64,000 nucleotides of DNA from Betaproteobacteria bacterium (GTDB taxonomy: Bacteria > Pseudomonadota > Gammaproteobacteria > Burkholderiales > Burkholderiaceae_C), in the NCBI GenBank assembly GCA_016716535.1, contig JADJWD010000001.1:62001-126000 (forward strand), in the 5' to 3' direction. Under the pieces are notes generated by a model. It did no database searches, had not been told where the DNA came from, and was given only the letters and a program-made list of their open reading frames with translations. The position numbers and the translations under genes were made by a program. Below, one piece after another: positions 61,019 to 64,000 of the stretch (the first letter of the stretch is position 1; every line of letters begins with the position of its first letter).

Positions 61019-63222
61019 TGAACCGCATCGAACAAGGCCGCGCCGGCCTGAACCGGCGCCAGTTCATCGCCACCGGCGGCGCCGCTGCGGCCACCGCCGC
61101 GGTCGGCTCGTTCGTCTTCGGCTTCGCGACCACCGCCGCGGCGCAAGGCGCGGCGCCGGAGATCAACGCCTGGGTCGTCGTGCAGCCCGACGAGCGCGTC
61201 ATCGTGCGCATCGCGCGCAGCGAGATGGGCCAGGGCACGCTGACCGGCCTGGCGCAACTGGTCGCCGAGGAGCTCGAAGCCGACTGGAGCCGCGTCACGA
61301 CCGAGTACCCGACGCCCGGCCAGAACCTGGCGCGCAAGCGCGTCTGGGGCAACTTCTCCACCGGCGGCAGCCGTGGCATCCGCGAAAGCCACGAGTACGT
61401 GCGCAGGGGCGGCGCCGCGGCGCGGATGATGCTCGTGCAGGCCGCCGCCGACGAGTGGAAGGTGCCCGCCACCGAGTGCCGCGCGGAAGCGAGCGTCATC
61501 ACGCACGCCGCCAGCAACCGCCGCACGACCTACGGCAAGGTCGCCGCCGCGGCGGCGAAGCTCTCGCCGCCGGCGAACGTGCCGCTGAAGGACCCGAAGA
61601 CCTGGAAGCTCGCCGGCAAGCGCATGGCGCGCCTGGACACGGTCGAGAAGACGAATGGCTCGCTCGTCTACGGCGCCGACCTCGTGCTGCCCGGCATGCT
61701 GAGCGCCGCAATCAAGGACTGCCCGGTGTTCGGCGGCAAGGTCAAGGGCTTCGACGCCGCGAAGGTCAGCGCGATGCCCGGCGTGAAGAAGGTCGTCGCG
61801 GTCGGCGACTCCGCCGTCGCCGTCGTCGCCGACACCTGGTGGCGCGCGAAGAAGGCACTCGACGCGCTGCCGATCGACTACGACCTCGGCCCGAACGCCG
61901 GCGTGCAGGACGCAGCGATCCAGGCGATGCTGCGCGAGGGGCTCACCGCCGAGCAGGCGGTCGTCGGCAACCGCAGCGGCAACGTGAAGTCGGCGCTCGC
62001 CGGTGCGACGCGCCGCGTCGAGGCCGTCTACAGCTACCCGCACCAGAACCACGCGACGATGGAGCCGATGAACGCGACGGCGCGCTGGACGGCCGAGCGT
62101 TGCGAAGTCTGGACGCCGACGCAAAACGGCGAGGCCGCGCTCGCCGCCGCCGCCGAGGCCGCCGGCCTGAAGCCCGACCAGTGCGAGGTCTACAAGCTGC
62201 CGCTGGGCGGCGGCTTCGGCCGCCGCGGCGCCGTGCACGACTGGGTGCGCCAGGCGGTGGTGATCGCGCGCGAACTGCCCGGCACGCCGGTCAAGCTGCT
62301 GTGGAGCCGCGAGGAGGACATGACACACGGCCGCTACCACCCGGTGACGATGTGCAAGCTGACCGCGGGCCTCGACGACAAGGGCCAGCTCGACGCGCTG
62401 CACATGCGCATCAGCGGCCAGAGCATCCTGGCGGGCCTCTTCCCGCAGAACGTGCGCGAGGGCCGCGACCCGGTGGTTTTCCAGGGGCTCAACGAAGGCG
62501 GCGGCGAGGCGATGTTCGGCTACACGGTGCCCAACCTCCTGATCGACCACGCGATGCGCAACCCGCACGTGCCGCCGGGCTTCTGGCGCGGCGTGAACCT
62601 GAATCAGAACGCGATCTACGTCGAGTGTTTCATCGACGAGGTCGCGCACGCGGCGGGCAAGGACCCGCTCGAGTTCCGCCGCGCACTGATGAAGAACCAC
62701 CCGAAGCACCTCGCGGTGCTGGAGGCGGTGGCCACGCGCGCCGGCTGGGACAAGCCGGCCGCCGACGTGCGCGGGCAGAAGGTCTTCCGCGGCCTGGCGC
62801 AGACCCACGGCTTCGGCAGTTATGTCGCCGCCTGCGCCGAGGTGTCGGTGAGCGCCGACGGTGAACTCGCGATCCACCGCATCGTTGCCGCGACCGACTG
62901 CGGCCACGCGGTGAACCCGCAGCAGATCGAGGCGCAGATCGAGGGCTCGTTCGTCTACGGCCTCGGCGCGGCGCTGTTCGGCGAGTGCACGGTGAAGGAC
63001 GGCCGCATCGAGCAGACCAACTTCGACAGTTATCCGTCGCTCCTGATGCGCCACATGCCGAAGGTCGAGAGCATCGTCATGCCCTCGGGCGGCTTCTGGG
63101 GCGGCGTCGGCGAGCCGACGATCGCGGTGGCGGCGCCGGCGGTGCTGAATGCGATCTTCGCGGCGACGGGCAAGCGCGTTCGCGAGTTGCCGCTGCGGCA
63201 TCACTCGTTGAAGAGGGCTTGA
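61018..63222 (+). CDS. iorB: Molybdopterin-binding hydroxylase large subunit (isoquinoline 1-oxidoreductase beta type)
   Basis: 734 residues with a twin-arginine signal (LNRRQFIATGGAAAATAAVG), so it acts in the periplasm. Motifs include VRIARSEMGQGTLTGLAQLV, LPLGGGFGRRGAVHDWV, PPGFWRGVNLNQNAIYVECF, and the late GGFWGGVGEPTIAVAAPAVL with the conserved Glu of xanthine-dehydrogenase-like enzymes. It oxidises an aldehyde or N-heterocycle using water. IorAB enzymes commonly pass electrons to a c-type cytochrome. Confidence 0.93.
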   Translation: MNRIEQGRAGLNRRQFIATGGAAAATAAVGSFVFGFATTAAAQGAAPEINAWVVVQPDERVIVRIARSEMGQGTLTGLAQLVAEELEADWSRVTTEYPTPGQNLARKRVWGNFSTGGSRGIRESHEYVRRGGAAARMMLVQAAADEWKVPATECRAEASVITHAASNRRTTYGKVAAAAAKLSPPANVPLKDPKTWKLAGKRMARLDTVEKTNGSLVYGADLVLPGMLSAAIKDCPVFGGKVKGFDAAKVSAMPGVKKVVAVGDSAVAVVADTWWRAKKALDALPIDYDLGPNAGVQDAAIQAMLREGLTAEQAVVGNRSGNVKSALAGATRRVEAVYSYPHQNHATMEPMNATARWTAERCEVWTPTQNGEAALAAAAEAAGLKPDQCEVYKLPLGGGFGRRGAVHDWVRQAVVIARELPGTPVKLLWSREEDMTHGRYHPVTMCKLTAGLDDKGQLDALHMRISGQSILAGLFPQNVREGRDPVVFQGLNEGGGEAMFGYTVPNLLIDHAMRNPHVPPGFWRGVNLNQNAIYVECFIDEVAHAAGKDPLEFRRALMKNHPKHLAVLEAVATRAGWDKPAADVRGQKVFRGLAQTHGFGSYVAACAEVSVSADGELAIHRIVAATDCGHAVNPQQIEAQIEGSFVYGLGAALFGECTVKDGRIEQTNFDSYPSLLMRHMPKVESIVMPSGGFWGGVGEPTIAVAAPAVLNAIFAATGKRVRELPLRHHSLKRA

Positions 63223-63257
63223 GCGGGGGCGGAGGCGCGGGCGCACATCGGGCCGCC

Positions 63258-63662
63258 ATGTCCACCGCTGCGCTGCTGCTGGCCGCTGCGGGCTTTGTCG
63301 TCGTCGGCGACGGCATCCCGGCGCGCTTGACCGGCACCGTGCCCGGCGACGCAGCGCGCGGCCGTGCGCTCGTCGCCAATCGCCAGGTGGGCCTGTGCCT
63401 GCTGTGTCACCAGGCGCCGATCGCCGAAGCGCGGCAGCAGGGCAACCTCGCCGGCGACCTGGCCGGCGCCGGCCGGCGGTGGAGCGAGGCGCAACTGCGG
63501 CTGCGCCTCGTCGACCCGAAGCGGCTCGACCCGGCGACGCCGATGCCGGCGTACCACCGCACCGAGGGCTTGTCGCGCGTCGGCGCGCGCTGGGCGGGCC
63601 GGCCCGTCTTCGAGGCGCAGCAGGTCGAGGATGTCGTCGCGTGGCTGGTGACGTTGAAGTGA
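63258..63662 (+). CDS. soxX: Sulfur-oxidation c-type cytochrome SoxX
   Basis: 134 residues with a short hydrophobic leader (MSTAALLLAAAGFVVV). The haem c site is RQVGLCLLCHQAP, with a late Met ligand in LDPATPMPAYHRTEGLSRVG. It also has QGNLAGDLAGAGRRWSEAQL and QQVEDVVAWLVTLK, all typical of SoxX. With SoxA it would form the enzyme that attaches thiosulfate to SoxY. It starts 35 bp after iorB and just before soxY. Confidence 0.9.
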   Translation: MSTAALLLAAAGFVVVGDGIPARLTGTVPGDAARGRALVANRQVGLCLLCHQAPIAEARQQGNLAGDLAGAGRRWSEAQLRLRLVDPKRLDPATPMPAYHRTEGLSRVGARWAGRPVFEAQQVEDVVAWLVTLK

Positions 63663-63673
63663 GCCTGGGTGTG

Positions 63674-64000
63674 ATGGACGAGCAGGAAAGCCGCCGTGCG
63701 AATGCCGCGGAATCGCCACGGCCGCGCCGCCGCGCCGTGCTGGTGGCCGGCGCCGCGCTGCTCGTCATCGCACGCCCCGCCGCCGCGACACCCCAGGCGC
63801 TGCGCGAGGCGGTCGCCGCCTTCACCGGCGGCGCGACGCCGCGCCCGGGTCGCGTGCGGCTCGAAATTGCCGAGCTCGTCGAGAACGGCAACGCGGTGCC
63901 GGTGACGGTGAGCGTGCAAAGCCCGATGACCGCGGCCGACCACGTGCGGCGCATCGCGCTCTTCACCGAGCGCAACCCCGAGCCGGGCGTCGCCGTCTTC
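63674..64000 (+). CDS. soxY: Thiosulfate-carrier protein SoxY (N-terminal part, runs off the right edge)
   Basis: 109 codons are visible. A twin-arginine-like leader (PRPRRRAVLVAGAALLVI) precedes the SoxY core: GRVRLEIAELVENGNAVPVT, VSVQSPMTAADHVRRIALFT and ERNPEPGVAVF. The swinging-arm GGCGG end lies outside the window. A GTG one codon upstream is also possible as start. Together with soxX it marks the start of a sox operon. Confidence 0.9.
   Translation, partial: MDEQESRRANAAESPRPRRRAVLVAGAALLVIARPAAATPQALREAVAAFTGGATPRPGRVRLEIAELVENGNAVPVTVSVQSPMTAADHVRRIALFTERNPEPGVAVF

Overview
The window is about 64 kb of very GC-rich DNA, almost fully coding, with no gene-free stretch above about 300 bp. 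I saw no tRNA, rRNA, CRISPR array or transposase. Several features suggest a betaproteobacterium of the Burkholderiales (Rubrivivax/Leptothrix/Comamonadaceae type): the protocatechuate 4,5-cleavage genes, TAXI-type TRAP transport, a Sox start, a LysR-rich catabolic layout, and a dispersed repeat with core TTCGNNCTGAGCNTGTCGAAG. This placement is an inference from gene content and composition.

Layout. 1-6305: an IlvD/Edd-type sugar-acid dehydratase divergent from a TAXI TRAP transporter plus a DHDPS-family enzyme, probably an acid-sugar catabolic unit. 6457-11656: a MarR-controlled tripartite drug efflux operon (marR, outer-membrane lipoprotein, emrA, emrB) with a perfect palindromic operator. 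11705-13685: an RraA-like aldolase and a frameshifted aldo/keto reductase. 13777-18920: two paralogous von Willebrand A proteins with a protein-isoaspartate methyltransferase between them, then a hybrid histidine kinase. 19015-21335: a coupled pair of acyl-CoA dehydrogenases. 21473-33314: a tightly coupled catabolic/uptake operon (amidohydrolase, peptide-type ABC transporter, FAD/GcvT N-demethylase-like enzyme, XRE-cupin regulator, metallo-beta-lactamase-fold hydrolase). 33328-34844: two SDRs, the first corrupted by a 146-bp poly-G tract. 34874-36692: arsR-arsM and a VOC protein. 36783-40480: a surface/envelope group (PAN-WSC protein, YfaP-like lipoprotein broken by a second poly-G tract, cNMP-binding protein, glycine-zipper protein). 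40587-53449: the protocatechuate/gallate 4,5-cleavage cluster, with two tannase/feruloyl-esterase family lipoproteins and a NylB-like serine hydrolase inserted, and a divergent LysR regulator. 53546-59413: a periplasmic caspase-fold protease translationally coupled to a serpin, a YbjN-like protein, a second caspase-fold protein and an OmpA-type protein. 59577-64000: a dienelactone-hydrolase-family enzyme, an isoquinoline-oxidoreductase-type molybdenum hydroxylase, and the start of a sox operon (soxX, soxY).

The most interesting candidate for an undescribed system is the caspase-serpin pair: an exported C14-type cysteine protease whose stop codon overlaps the start of an exported serpin. The serpin has an inhibitory-type hinge and a lysine at the likely P1 position, which would suit a metacaspase-like Arg/Lys protease. 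Also notable are dispersed repeats inserted in frame into the signal-peptide n-regions of two lipoproteins. The two poly-G tracts are probably sequencing artefacts and damage two gene models.
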